A stretch of 64,000 bases of DNA from Curtobacterium sp. MCBA15_001. Lineage in GTDB: Bacteria; Actinomycetota; Actinomycetes; Actinomycetales; Microbacteriaceae. Shown one piece after another: positions 1-7,985 of the stretch. The stretch is from the NCBI RefSeq assembly GCF_001864835.1, contig NZ_MJGI01000021.1:179822-243821 (forward strand). Reading direction: 5' to 3'. Each line of letters begins with the position of its first letter. Position 1 is the stretch's first letter. The translations under genes and the position numbers were made by a program. The notes beneath the pieces are model-generated. The model searched no databases. It had not been told where the DNA came from and saw nothing but the letters and a program-made list of their open reading frames with translations.

Positions 1-24
1 GCGCCGGAACGCAGCTGCGTGCTG

Positions 25-1059
25 TCAGGCGGCGGAGCGCCCGGCCAGTGGACGTCGGCGGAGCTCGGGTTGCAGCACCGCGGGCGGGTTGTACTGCTGG
101 TCGAGCCGGCCCACGTCGGTGCCCGGCGGGACGATCGCGTCGATGCGGTCGAGGACCTCGTCGGACAGCGCGACCTCGGCACCGGCGAGCAGGTCGTCGA
201 GCTGCTCCATCGAGCGCGGACCGATGAGGGCACTGGTCACGCCGGGGTGCGCGATCGCGAAGGCCAGCGCGAGGTGGGTCATCGGGATGCCGGTCTCCTC
301 GGACAGCGCCACGACCTGCTCGACGGCGTCGATGCGCCGTTCGTCCTGGTTGTGGCGGAACATGCCGACGCGGGCCAGGTCGCTCTGCTGCCCGCGACGG
401 AACCGACCCGTCAGCAGCCCGCCAGCGAGCGGACTCCACACCAGGGCCCCCATGCCGTGGCGCTGGGCGACGGGCAGGACCTCGCGCTCGATGCCGCGGT
501 TCAGGATCGAGTACGTCGGCTGCTCGGTCCGGAAGCGCTCGAGACCGCGACGCTCGGACGTCCACTGCGCCTCGACCTGCATCGACGCGGGGAAGTCCGA
601 CGACCCGATCATGCGGACCTTGCCGCTGCGGACCAGGTCGGTGAGGGCCGACAGCGTCTCCTCGAGGTCGACCGTGTCGTCGGGCCGGTGCGCCTGGTAC
701 AGGTCGATGTGGTCGGTCTGCAGGCGGCGGAGCGAGTCCTCGACCGCGCGCATGATCCACCGTCGGGAGTTGCCGCGGCGGTTCGGGTCCTCCCCCATCG
801 GACCGTTGAACTTCGTGGCGAGGACGACGTCGTCGCGGCGGCCCTTGAGTGCCTTGCCGATGAGTTCCTCGGAGCCGCCCTGGGAGTACCGGTCGGCCGT
901 GTCGATGAGGTTGATGCCGGCGTCGAGCGCGCGGTGCACGATGCGGATCGAGTCCTGCTCGTCGCCGTTGCCGATGCTGCCGTCCGTGCCGAGCATCATG
1001 GCGCCGAGCGCGAGCGGGCTGACCCGGACGCCGGTGCGACCGAGGGTGCGGTGGTGCAT
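25..1059 (-). CDS. Aldo/keto reductase
   Basis: NAD(P)H-dependent cytosolic oxidoreductase of the aldo/keto reductase superfamily, 344 aa, the usual length. The catalytic tetrad is visible as Asp53 and Tyr58 (in DTADRYSQ), Lys83 (ATKFN) and His124 (YQAHRPD). The C-terminal region carries the expected cofactor-binding SALIGPRS stretch. The substrate cannot be read from sequence. The gene is divergent from a TetR regulator, and the 120-bp gap holds a three-half-site inverted repeat, so repression by that regulator with release by a toxic aldehyde or similar ligand is the likely mode. The ATG start at 1059 follows a GGAAGG ribosome site. Confidence 0.93.
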   Translation of the reverse strand: MHHRTLGRTGVRVSPLALGAMMLGTDGSIGNGDEQDSIRIVHRALDAGINLIDTADRYSQGGSEELIGKALKGRRDDVVLATKFNGPMGEDPNRRGNSRRWIMRAVEDSLRRLQTDHIDLYQAHRPDDTVDLEETLSALTDLVRSGKVRMIGSSDFPASMQVEAQWTSERRGLERFRTEQPTYSILNRGIEREVLPVAQRHGMGALVWSPLAGGLLTGRFRRGQQSDLARVGMFRHNQDERRIDAVEQVVALSEETGIPMTHLALAFAIAHPGVTSALIGPRSMEQLDDLLAGAEVALSDEVLDRIDAIVPPGTDVGRLDQQYNPPAVLQPELRRRPLAGRSAA

Positions 1060-1126
1060 GGGGATGCCTTCCTGTCGGTGGCGCGCTCGCGGTCGGTGCC
1101 GTATGGTGGCTCGAAGTGGAACGCTC

Positions 1127-1154
1127 TTCCGGAACTATACGGAACAGCTTTCCG
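1127..1154. promoter_or_regulatory. Candidate TetR operator between aldo/keto reductase and tetR
   Basis: Three half-sites read TTCCG (1127-1131), CGGAA (1140-1144) and TTCCG (1150-1154), giving two overlapping inverted repeats with 8-bp and 5-bp spacers that share the central half-site. The element lies about 30 bp upstream of the TetR start and about 70 bp from the reductase start, where it can cover both promoters. That it binds this TetR protein is inferred from position and symmetry. Confidence 0.55.
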
Positions 1155-1182
1155 TTTCCGCAACCCCCGACCTGGAGGCCCC

Positions 1183-1728
1183 GTGCGCGCTGACGCCCGC
1201 CGCAACCTCGGCGCAGTAACCGACGCCGCACGGCAGGTGTTCGCCGAGCAGGGCGTCGACGCGCCCGCGAAGGTGATCGCCGACCGGGCCGGCGTGGGCG
1301 TGGGCACGCTCTACCGGCACTTCCCGCAGCGCTCCGACCTGGTGGTCGCCGTGTTCCGCCAGGCAGTCGAGGAGTGCGCCGACGCCGCGGACGAACTGAG
1401 CGCCACCCACGCGCCCGACGAGGCGCTCGCGCTGTGGCTGCAGCGCTTCACCCGGTTCGTGGCGACGAAGCGCGGGCTCGCGGCAGCGATGCAGTCGGGC
1501 GACCCGGCCTTCGAGGGGCTGCACCCGTGGTTCATCGACCGGCTCGGCGGAGCGCTGACCCGCTTGCTCGACGCCGCCTCGGCTGCGGGCGCGATCCGGA
1601 ACGACCTCGATGCGCCGCTGCTGCTCCGCGCCGTGGCGGACCTGTGCCACGGCGCACCGACCGCCGAGCAGAGCGAGCACCTGGTCGCGGTGCTGGTCGA
1701 CGGGCTCCGCTGGCGGGCCAGGGCCTGA
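1183..1728 (+). CDS. TetR/AcrR-family transcriptional regulator
   Basis: 181-aa one-component repressor. The N-terminal helix-turn-helix is at about residues 25-48 (KVIADRAGVGVGTLYRHF, the TetR signature), followed by an all-helical ligand-binding domain. The frame is open far upstream, antisense to the reductase, but GTG 1183 is chosen because GGAGG lies 6 nt before it and the TetR N-terminus (RADARRNLGAVTDAA) begins there. It probably represses itself and the divergent aldo/keto reductase through the inverted repeats at 1127-1154. The ligand is unknown. Confidence 0.9.
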   Translation: MRADARRNLGAVTDAARQVFAEQGVDAPAKVIADRAGVGVGTLYRHFPQRSDLVVAVFRQAVEECADAADELSATHAPDEALALWLQRFTRFVATKRGLAAAMQSGDPAFEGLHPWFIDRLGGALTRLLDAASAAGAIRNDLDAPLLLRAVADLCHGAPTAEQSEHLVAVLVDGLRWRARA

Positions 1729-1790
1729 GGCGCCGCCCGCGCGCGGTCCCGGTGCGCGCGCACCCTTGCGTTGCGTGCGCACCCTCGCGG

Positions 1791-2714
1791 TCAGCGCGCC
1801 TGGTGCAGCCGGTCGCGCGCCGTGGCCCGGACGGCCTCGGTGACGCGCTCGAGCAGGGGTGACGCCAGGTTCCAGCGTTGCCACCACAGGGCGACGTCCG
1901 CGCGGCGCCCCGGGACGAGCTCGACGAGGGTCCCGTCGCGCAGTCCGTCGAGGCACTGCGCCTCGGGGAGCAGGCCCCATCCGAAGCCGAGCGTGACGGC
2001 CCGCGCGAAGTCCGCCGACGTCGGGACGAAGTGCCGCGGAGCCCGCGGGGCATGCCCGACGACACGGCGCAGGAACCCCTGCTGCAGGTCGTCGTCGTGG
2101 TCGTAGTCCACCAGGGGCACCCGGTCGAGCTGCTCGAGGGTCCGGCGTTCGGAGACGACGTCGCCCAGGTAGCGGTCGACGAACGCCGGCGAGGCCACCG
2201 CCCGGTAACGGTCGATGCCGAGCAGCACCGACGAGCACCCCTGCACCGGATCGGACTCCGCCGTGACCGCGGCCATCACGGTGCCGGAGCGCAGGAGCTC
2301 GGCGGTGCGGTCCTGGTCCTCGCGGTGCAGGTCGAAGACCACCTCGGTGTCGGCACGCACCAGGGCGAGCGCATCGAGGAACCACGTGCCGAGCGAGTCC
2401 GCGTTGACCGCCAGCGGGATCGACGGCACAGTGTCGCCCGCTGCTGCCCCGTCGCTCGCGCCGAGGGTCCGCGCCGTCTCCTCGTCGAGCAGCCGGACCT
2501 GCCGCGCGTGCCGCAGGACGACGGCGCCGTCGGCGGTGGGCACGATCGGGGTCACCCGCTGCAGGAGCACGCGACCGACCTGCGACTCCATGGCCTTGAT
2601 GCGCTGCGACACCGCGGACGGCGTCACGGAGAGGGCTCGGGCGGCCGCGTCGAACGTACCGAGGTCGACGGCGGCGAGCAGGGTCTCGAGGTGTTCCCGC
2701 TGGAACCGGAGCAT
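1791..2714 (-). CDS. lysG: LysR-type regulator of amino-acid export (LysG/ArgP-like)
   Basis: 307-aa LysR-family activator. The N-terminal winged helix-turn-helix (about residues 3-60; FDAAARALSVTPSAVSQRIKAME) is of the ArgP/IciA/LysG subtype, and the rest is a periplasmic-binding-protein-like effector domain. It is divergent from a LysE-type exporter, the standard pairing in which LysG senses cytosolic basic amino acids (Lys, Arg, His) and switches on the exporter. The start region resembles a leaderless promoter: TAAGAT (minus strand, 2721-2726) lies about 7 nt before the ATG. Two copies of ATGAGCTG (2713-2720, 2742-2749) in the gap are candidate binding half-sites. Confidence 0.87.
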   Translation of the reverse strand: MLRFQREHLETLLAAVDLGTFDAAARALSVTPSAVSQRIKAMESQVGRVLLQRVTPIVPTADGAVVLRHARQVRLLDEETARTLGASDGAAAGDTVPSIPLAVNADSLGTWFLDALALVRADTEVVFDLHREDQDRTAELLRSGTVMAAVTAESDPVQGCSSVLLGIDRYRAVASPAFVDRYLGDVVSERRTLEQLDRVPLVDYDHDDDLQQGFLRRVVGHAPRAPRHFVPTSADFARAVTLGFGWGLLPEAQCLDGLRDGTLVELVPGRRADVALWWQRWNLASPLLERVTEAVRATARDRLHQAR

Positions 2715-2783
2715 GAGCTGATCTTACGGTACGTCAAGAACATGAGCTGTACTGCATCGCGTCGACCTCCTACCGTCGAGGAC

Positions 2784-3653
2784 GTGAACGTGCTGCTCCC
2801 CGCTCTCTCCGGTCTCGGCACCGGCCTCGCCCTGATCGTCGCGATCGGCGTGCAGAACACCTACCTGCTTCGGCTCGCGGTCTCGGCGCGACTGCGTGTC
2901 GTCGCCGCCGCCGTGCTGGTGTGTGCGGTGTCCGACGCCGTGCTGATCCTCGCCGGGGTGCTCGGCGTCGGTGCCGTGGTCGAGCGGTTCCCCGTCGCGC
3001 TGGTCGTCATCCGGTTCGTGGGCGCTGCCTTCCTGTTGACGTACGGCGTGCTCGCTGCCCGGCGGGCGCTCCGGCCGTCGGGCGACGCGATCCGGGTCAC
3101 CGCCGAGGACGACGGCGTCGCCGTGCCGGCGGGCGTCGCGGTGGGCGCCGGAGTCGCAGTGCCGACGGTGGTGGACGTCGCCTCCCGTGGCGGACATCGC
3201 ACCCCGTCGCACGGGGGTGCGACGTCCGCCGGCGGGCGCGAAGCCGTGGGCGCGACCACCGCGGATGCCGAGCCGACGCGGACGACACGGGCCGAGCCTC
3301 CGGTCCGAGCGGACGAGGCAGGACGGGCCGTTCGGAACGACCGTGCCGGCCGCACCGCCCCGGCCATGCGCGCCGCGGTCCTGACGATGCTCGTCTTCAC
3401 GTGGGCCAACCCGCACGTCTACCTGGACACGCTGGTGTTCCTGGGCTCCGTGGCGAACCAGCAGGGGGTGGACGACCGGTGGTGGTGGACCCTCGGGGCC
3501 GTTGCCGCGAGCTGCCTGTGGTTCGGCGCGCTCGGGTTCGGCGGTCGGCTGCTGCGGCCGCTGTTCGAGAAGCCGCTGACGTGGCGGGTGTTCGACGGCT
3601 GTGTGGCCCTGGTGATGCTGGCGTTCGGCGTGCTGCTCGTCGTCGGGGCCTGA
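2784..3653 (+). CDS. lysE: LysE-family basic amino-acid exporter with enlarged cytoplasmic loop
   Basis: 289-aa inner-membrane exporter of lysine and arginine, normally about 200-235 aa. Helices 1-3 lie in residues 1-95 and helices 4-6 in residues 195-289 (TWANPHVYLDTLVFLGS is the family signature). Between them is a hydrophilic Gly/Ala/Thr/Arg-rich insertion of roughly 95 residues, about 100-194, with no recognisable fold. Part of the DNA for it is a near-perfect 17-bp inverted repeat (3189-3230) whose arms recur at 55.6 kb, so the loop may have grown by insertion of a dispersed palindrome. GTG 2784 is chosen because the family N-terminus starts there and GAGG precedes it. The reading frame is intact, so function is probably kept. 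Confidence 0.85.
   Translation: MNVLLPALSGLGTGLALIVAIGVQNTYLLRLAVSARLRVVAAAVLVCAVSDAVLILAGVLGVGAVVERFPVALVVIRFVGAAFLLTYGVLAARRALRPSGDAIRVTAEDDGVAVPAGVAVGAGVAVPTVVDVASRGGHRTPSHGGATSAGGREAVGATTADAEPTRTTRAEPPVRADEAGRAVRNDRAGRTAPAMRAAVLTMLVFTWANPHVYLDTLVFLGSVANQQGVDDRWWWTLGAVAASCLWFGALGFGGRLLRPLFEKPLTWRVFDGCVALVMLAFGVLLVVGA
3189..3230. repeat. Dispersed GC-rich palindrome, copy 1 (inside lysE)
   Basis: Left arm GGCGGACATCGCACCCC (3189-3205) pairs with 3214-3230 with a single mismatch across an 8-nt loop. The same arm sequence forms another hairpin at 55623-55664. This copy lies within the coding sequence, in the extra cytoplasmic loop of the LysE-like protein. Confidence 0.75.
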
Positions 3654-3687
3654 CCTCGGGGCTGGCTCCGGGCGGCGGGCGGCGGGC

Positions 3688-3755
3688 GTTCGCACAGCGG
3701 AAAGCAGCTCGCGCCACGGGATCACGTGACGCGAGCTGCTTCTGGTTGTGCGAAC
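3688..3755. terminator. Long hairpin between convergent lysE and amino-acid permease
   Basis: The inner stem AAGCAGCTCGCG (3702-3713) pairs perfectly with 3730-3741, and the outer stem GTTCGCACA (3688-3696) pairs with 3747-3755. They are separated by an internal loop, and the apical loop contains TCACGTGA. It lies between two convergent genes and has no U-tract. A bidirectional transcription-stop or REP-like element is the likely role. Confidence 0.6.
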
Positions 3756-3820
3756 GCACCCGACACCGGGCGGCCGGGCCGGCGGGCCGGGCCGGCGGCC
3801 GGCCGGCCGCGGGGCGGGCC

Positions 3821-5296
3821 CTACTGCAGGCCGCGCCCGACCCGGCTGTTGCGGCGGCTGTACCCGAAGTAGATCGCGAAGCCGATGACGAGCCAGATCA
3901 CGAAGCGGAGCCAGGTCTCGACCTCGAGGTTGAGCATCAGCCAGAAGCACAGCACCGCGGAGACGATCGGCAGCACGGGCGAGAACGGCACCCGGAACGA
4001 GCGGGGTGCGTCCGGGCGGGACTTCCGCAGCACGATGATGCCGATCGACACGAGCACGAACGCCGACAGGGTGCCGATGTTGATCATGCCCTCGAGCTTG
4101 TCGACAGCCGTGAACCCGGCCAGGACCGCGACGACGATGCCGGCGACGACCTGCACCCGGACCGGGGTCTGCGTCTTCGGGTTCGTGACCGAGAACCAGC
4201 GGGGCAGCAGGCCGTCGCGGCTCATCGCGAACACGATGCGGGAGAGGCCGAGCAGCAGCACCATGACCACGGTCGTCAGGCCGATCAGGGAGCCGATCGC
4301 GATGATGCCAGCGGCCCAGGGCAGGCCGACCAGGTCGAAGGCGGACGCCAGGGAGGGCGCTTCCTCTTGTGCGAGCTGCTTGTACGACACCATGCCCGTG
4401 ATGACGATGCTGACGCCGACGTACAGCAGGGTGACGATGCCGAGCCCGATGAAGATGCCGCGGGGCAGGGTCTTCTGCGGGTTCTCGGTCTCCTCGGCGC
4501 TGGTCGCGACGACGTCGAAGCCGATGAACGCGAAGAACACCAGCGACGCCGCGGCGAGCAGCCCGAAGACGCCGTACTGCGCGGGCTCGGACCCGGTGAC
4601 CCACGACACGAGGGACTGCGTCCAGACGCTGCCCTCGGCACCCTTCGACGGCTGGGCCGGTGGGATGAACGGCGTGAAGTTCGCGGCCTTGACGAAGAAG
4701 GCACCGACCACGATGACGAACACCACGATCGCGACCTTGATGACCGTGATGACCGCCGAGACGCGGCTCGACAGGCGGGTGCCGAACGCGAGCAGCGCGG
4801 TGAACACGCCGACGATGAGCACGGGGCCCCACGTGAAGCCGATCGGGCCGATCGCGATGGTGCTCGGCAGGGTGACGCCGAACACGTCGAACGCAGTGCT
4901 GAGGTAGATGCCCCAGTACTTCGCGATGACGGCGCTGGCCGTCAGGGTCTCGAGGATCAGGTCCCACCCGACGATCCACGCGAGCAGCTCGCCCATCGTG
5001 GCGTAGGTGAACGTGTACGCCGAGCCGGCGACCGGGATCGTCGAGGCGAACTCGGCGTAGCACATGATCGCCAACCCGCACGTGACGGCAGCGAGCAGGA
5101 ACGACACGATGACGCCGGGGCCGGCGAAGTTCGCGGCGGCGTTCGCCCCGACGGAGAAGATGCCCGCACCGACCGCGACCGCGATGCCCATCGCGGCGAT
5201 GTCGAAGGTCTTCAGGGAGCGTTTGAGGGAGCGACCCTGCTCGTCGGCGTCGGCGAGGGAGGCCTCGATCGACTTCGTGCGGAGCTTCGTTGCCAT
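3821..5296 (-). CDS. APC-superfamily amino-acid permease
   Basis: 491-aa integral membrane transporter with about 12 predicted helices. The N-terminal motif GIAVAVGAGIFSVG in helix 1 and the EETENPQKTLPRGI loop are characteristic of the APC cationic amino-acid transporter/YhdG group. It is likely a proton-coupled importer of an amino acid; the proximity of lysG-lysE makes a basic amino acid an attractive but unproven substrate. A 17-bp x 4 tandem repeat lies 70-137 bp upstream of the ATG and may carry regulatory sites. It is convergent with lysE across a long hairpin. Confidence 0.87.
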   Translation of the reverse strand: MATKLRTKSIEASLADADEQGRSLKRSLKTFDIAAMGIAVAVGAGIFSVGANAAANFAGPGVIVSFLLAAVTCGLAIMCYAEFASTIPVAGSAYTFTYATMGELLAWIVGWDLILETLTASAVIAKYWGIYLSTAFDVFGVTLPSTIAIGPIGFTWGPVLIVGVFTALLAFGTRLSSRVSAVITVIKVAIVVFVIVVGAFFVKAANFTPFIPPAQPSKGAEGSVWTQSLVSWVTGSEPAQYGVFGLLAAASLVFFAFIGFDVVATSAEETENPQKTLPRGIFIGLGIVTLLYVGVSIVITGMVSYKQLAQEEAPSLASAFDLVGLPWAAGIIAIGSLIGLTTVVMVLLLGLSRIVFAMSRDGLLPRWFSVTNPKTQTPVRVQVVAGIVVAVLAGFTAVDKLEGMINIGTLSAFVLVSIGIIVLRKSRPDAPRSFRVPFSPVLPIVSAVLCFWLMLNLEVETWLRFVIWLVIGFAIYFGYSRRNSRVGRGLQ

Positions 5297-5365
5297 GGGG
5301 TGGATCCCGTCATCGGCTGGCGGTGGACCCCGGAAGGGTACTGGTGTACCACCGTGTCACGCAAA

Positions 5366-5433
5366 GCGTCCGGACAGACGGTGCGTCCGGACAGACGGTG
5401 CGTCCGCGCGGACTGTGCGTCCGGACGGACGGT
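5366..5433. repeat. 17-bp tandem repeat, 4 units, upstream of permease
   Basis: Four head-to-tail 17-bp units with consensus GCGTCCGGACAGACGGT (5366-5382, 5383-5399, 5400-5416, 5417-5433). Units 1 and 2 are identical; 3 and 4 are diverged. Most units contain the palindrome TCCGGA. The array ends in a TTCCGGAA palindrome (about 5440-5447). It lies between the permease start and the HAD gene stop, so it could be a cluster of operators or a slippage-prone VNTR. Confidence 0.85.
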
Positions 5434-5506
5434 GGTTCCGTTCCGGAACCCGACGGGAGGCCCGCCTCGTCCCCGCCGCACCGCACGCGGACCGCTGAAG
5501 CTCGCC

Positions 5507-6379
5507 TCAGCGCCCCGCGCGCCAGTCGGCCAGGTACCGCGCGCCCGCCTCGTCGTGGATGACGCCCTCGGGAGCGGTGAGCACCGGGTACGGCGTCACC
5601 GGGACCCCGTCGGCCGGACGGACGTCGACGTGGGCGACGTCGTGCCCGTTCGCGTGCAGCCAGTCCGCCATCGCGTAGTCGCTCCGCGAGTCGCCCATCG
5701 TGCGCCAGGCCACGGGGAGCTCGCCGTCCTCGGCCAGCAGCTCGAGCGACCGCTCAGCCCCCAGGTCCTTGCCGCTGCGCATCGACTCGACGTCGGTGGA
5801 GATGATCGTCGGGTCGATGCGCCACTGCACGGCACCGTCGGCGTCGGCGCGGACGTCGTCGAGCCGCCGGACGCCCAGCCCTCGGCGCTCGAGGGCGGCC
5901 ATCGCCCAGGCGTCGAACTCGGGCTGGCGGGCCAGGTACGTGGCGTTCGGCACCTCGACGCGCTGCTCGATCGACACCATCGCGCGCTTGGTCTCGTCGA
6001 AGAAGACCAGGTCGGCGTAGTCGCTCCGGACCAGGTCACGCATCTCGTCGGCGTAGTCGCGGGGCAGCGCCAGGTCCTCGGCGACCTCGATCTCGCCCAT
6101 GCCGTCGGGGTACTGCGGGCCGATCGAGCACCACACCGCACCCTTCTCGCACACGGCGTGCACGCGACCCCCGGCGGCGAGGCCGCCGTCGAGCAGCGGC
6201 CGGACCACCTGTTCGCGGATGAAGGCGTCACTGCGGCCGGTGTTGAACACGACCGGGATGCCCTCGGCAGCCAGCGCGACCAGGTCGGCGATGATGCTCG
6301 GGATCGCGATGGTGCGGGTGACGGGGCTGGCGATGGGGCCGTCGACGTCCAGCAGGAGTCCGAGTCGGGGTGCGCTCAC
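5507..6379 (-). CDS. HAD-superfamily hydrolase (Cof-like phosphatase)
   Basis: 290-aa cytosolic HAD phosphatase. Motif I is LLLDVDG near the N-terminus, motif II is FNTGRSD, and motif IV is MGDSRSDYAM near residue 230. The large cap domain between motifs resembles Cof-type sugar-phosphate phosphatases. GTG 6379 is chosen because the domain starts five residues later; the frame stays open further upstream without ribosome-site support. The substrate is not determinable. It stands alone between the permease and a hydrolase on the same strand. Confidence 0.75.
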   Translation of the reverse strand: MSAPRLGLLLDVDGPIASPVTRTIAIPSIIADLVALAAEGIPVVFNTGRSDAFIREQVVRPLLDGGLAAGGRVHAVCEKGAVWCSIGPQYPDGMGEIEVAEDLALPRDYADEMRDLVRSDYADLVFFDETKRAMVSIEQRVEVPNATYLARQPEFDAWAMAALERRGLGVRRLDDVRADADGAVQWRIDPTIISTDVESMRSGKDLGAERSLELLAEDGELPVAWRTMGDSRSDYAMADWLHANGHDVAHVDVRPADGVPVTPYPVLTAPEGVIHDEAGARYLADWRAGR

Positions 6380-6443
6380 GCCCCCATCCTCTCGCACGCA
6401 GCGAGCGACGGCGGGCGGCGAGCGGCAGGCAGGCAGGCAGGCG

Positions 6444-7253
6444 TCAGTGCTGGGCGGTCCGGACCTGGGCGAGCAACCCGTGCAGGGCGTCGGGGTCGGG
6501 GACGTGCCCCTGCCCGGGGACCACGGTGTGCTCGGAGCCCGGGATCGCCTCGGCAGCGGCGCGGGCTGCGGGGCCCATCCAGTTCGGCGAGTCGGTGCCG
6601 GACGCGACGAGGACCGGGACCCCGACCGACGCGAGGGCACGCTCGGGGATCGCCAGGCCGTTGAGCATCCGGACGTCGCGGGCCAGCACGTGCGCATCGG
6701 CCAGCAGTGCCCGCCACAGCGTCGGCTTCAGGCGGAGGCCGGCGATCTGCCCCATCGGGACGTCGAGGACCTGGGCGAGGAAGGCGCGGACGGCAGCGCC
6801 GCGACGCCCACTGGCGATGTGCTCGTCGAGCAGGTCGGCGAAGACGACGTCCTCGGCGTGCGGGTCGACGCTGGCGCGGTACGGCGGTTCCCAGAGCAGG
6901 GCGCCGTCGACGGGGGCACCCGCCGCGATGCCGTGCAGGACCACGCCGACGCCGACGCAGATCCCCAGCGCGGTGACCGGCGACTGGATGCTCTCGGTGA
7001 CGGCGCGGAAGTCGTCGGCTTCGCGCTCGATGCTCCAGGGGGTGGTGTCACCGCTGCTCCCCCGACCACGGCGGTCGTAGGTGACGACCCGGTGGTCGGT
7101 GGCCAGCGCCTGTACGACGCGGTCGAGGTACGGCGTACCGCGATGGTCGAACGCACCGCCCACGATCACGACCGCCCGACCGGTTCCCGCTTCGGACACG
7201 CTGAGGACGGTGCCGTCAGCGGAGACGACCGTCCGGTCGACTTGAGCGAGCAT
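6444..7253 (-). CDS. Alpha/beta hydrolase with Cys at the nucleophile elbow
   Basis: 269-aa alpha/beta-hydrolase-fold protein. The core shows an oxyanion region (IVGGAFDHRG), a YDRRGRGSSGD stretch, a C-terminal VASGTDSPN acid loop and a final His in PGQGHVPDP. The nucleophile elbow reads GICVG, so cysteine replaces the usual serine, as in dienelactone hydrolases; this could alter the reaction or make the protein a non-hydrolytic ligand binder. ATG 7253 is used. The neighbour upstream on the same strand is the ogt-type gene, separated by a 20-bp tandem repeat. Confidence 0.82.
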   Translation of the reverse strand: MLAQVDRTVVSADGTVLSVSEAGTGRAVVIVGGAFDHRGTPYLDRVVQALATDHRVVTYDRRGRGSSGDTTPWSIEREADDFRAVTESIQSPVTALGICVGVGVVLHGIAAGAPVDGALLWEPPYRASVDPHAEDVVFADLLDEHIASGRRGAAVRAFLAQVLDVPMGQIAGLRLKPTLWRALLADAHVLARDVRMLNGLAIPERALASVGVPVLVASGTDSPNWMGPAARAAAEAIPGSEHTVVPGQGHVPDPDALHGLLAQVRTAQH

Positions 7254-7404
7254 GGAGTCCTTCGTGGTGCACACAACTGCGTTGCCACGGGCCCTGCCGG
7301 GTCTGATCCTGCGGTTGTCGGTTGCTTCGAGTGTGGCAGTCCCGACGCCGCGCGTCTGCCCCCGCTTCCAGGGGCAGACACAGCGCGCGGTCAGCGGACG
7401 CCCG

Positions 7405-7480
7405 GCACGGGCTCGGACAGGCACAGACGGGTTCGGACAGGCACAGACGGGTTCGGACAGGCACAGACGGACTCAGACGA
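7405..7480. repeat. 20-bp tandem repeat, about 3.8 units, reaching the ogt stop codon
   Basis: The unit GCACAGACGGGTTCGGACAG occurs exactly at 7421-7440 and 7441-7460. A shortened diverged copy lies at 7405-7420 and a diverged copy at 7461-7480. The last unit contains the stop codon of the methyltransferase gene (7473-7475, minus strand), so unit gain or loss there could change the protein end. No spacers are present, so it is not CRISPR-like. Confidence 0.85.
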
Positions 7481-7985
7481 GGGCGCCGGAGCCCACCGCC
7501 TCGTGTTCGAGCAGGGAGCGCTTGACGTCGAGCCCCCACGCGAACCCGCCGAGCGACCCGTCGGAGCGCAGCACGCGATGGCACGGCACGAACAGGGCGG
7601 GAGCGTTGCGTGCACACACGCTTGCCGCTGCCCGGACGGCGTCCGGTCGACCCATCGCCGCCGCGAGTTCGGTGTACGTCAGGGTGGTACCGCCGGGGAT
7701 CTGCCGGAGGGCCTGCCAGCCAGCTTCGAACAGTTCGGTGCCGACCTGGCGCACGGGCACCTGCATCGCGTGCTCGATCTCCCCCGCGTAGAAGGCGTCG
7801 ACCGCGTCCGCCGAGGTCACCGTCCCCTCGGTGATGGTGACCGGTCGGTGCCGAGCGGGGATCCGGGCGACGACCCGGTCGAACGAGTCGGTCCAGCCCG
7901 AGGCGAGGACCCGGCCCTGGTCGTCTTCGAGCACGGTGAACGACCCGTCGGGGGTCTGCAGCGTGGAGATCACGGCGTCGGTCAT
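7473..7985 (-). CDS. ogt: Methylated-DNA-[protein]-cysteine S-methyltransferase
   Basis: 170-aa suicide DNA-repair protein that moves the methyl group from O6-methylguanine to its own cysteine. The acceptor motif LFVPCHRVL contains Cys135; the preceding helix-turn-helix region (TLTYTELAAAMGRPDAVRAA) and the C-terminal GFAWGLDVKRSLLEHE segment are standard. Its ATG overlaps the stop of the Ada-AlkA fusion by 4 bp (ATGA), so the two alkylation-repair proteins are translationally coupled. Induction by the upstream Ada-type regulator after methylation damage is likely. Confidence 0.93.
   Translation of the reverse strand: MTDAVISTLQTPDGSFTVLEDDQGRVLASGWTDSFDRVVARIPARHRPVTITEGTVTSADAVDAFYAGEIEHAMQVPVRQVGTELFEAGWQALRQIPGGTTLTYTELAAAMGRPDAVRAAASVCARNAPALFVPCHRVLRSDGSLGGFAWGLDVKRSLLEHEAVGSGALV

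Noticed and set aside
19-1728. A 569-codon plus-strand open frame covering the reductase gene
   Set aside because: Only its last 181 codons (from GTG 1183) look like protein (TetR). The first part is antisense to a clear aldo/keto reductase and has the arginine/aspartate bias of high-GC shadow frames.
2724-5081. Long minus- and plus-strand open frames over lysE and the permease
   Set aside because: They are out-of-frame shadows of two well-supported membrane transporters and have low-complexity Arg/Pro/His composition.
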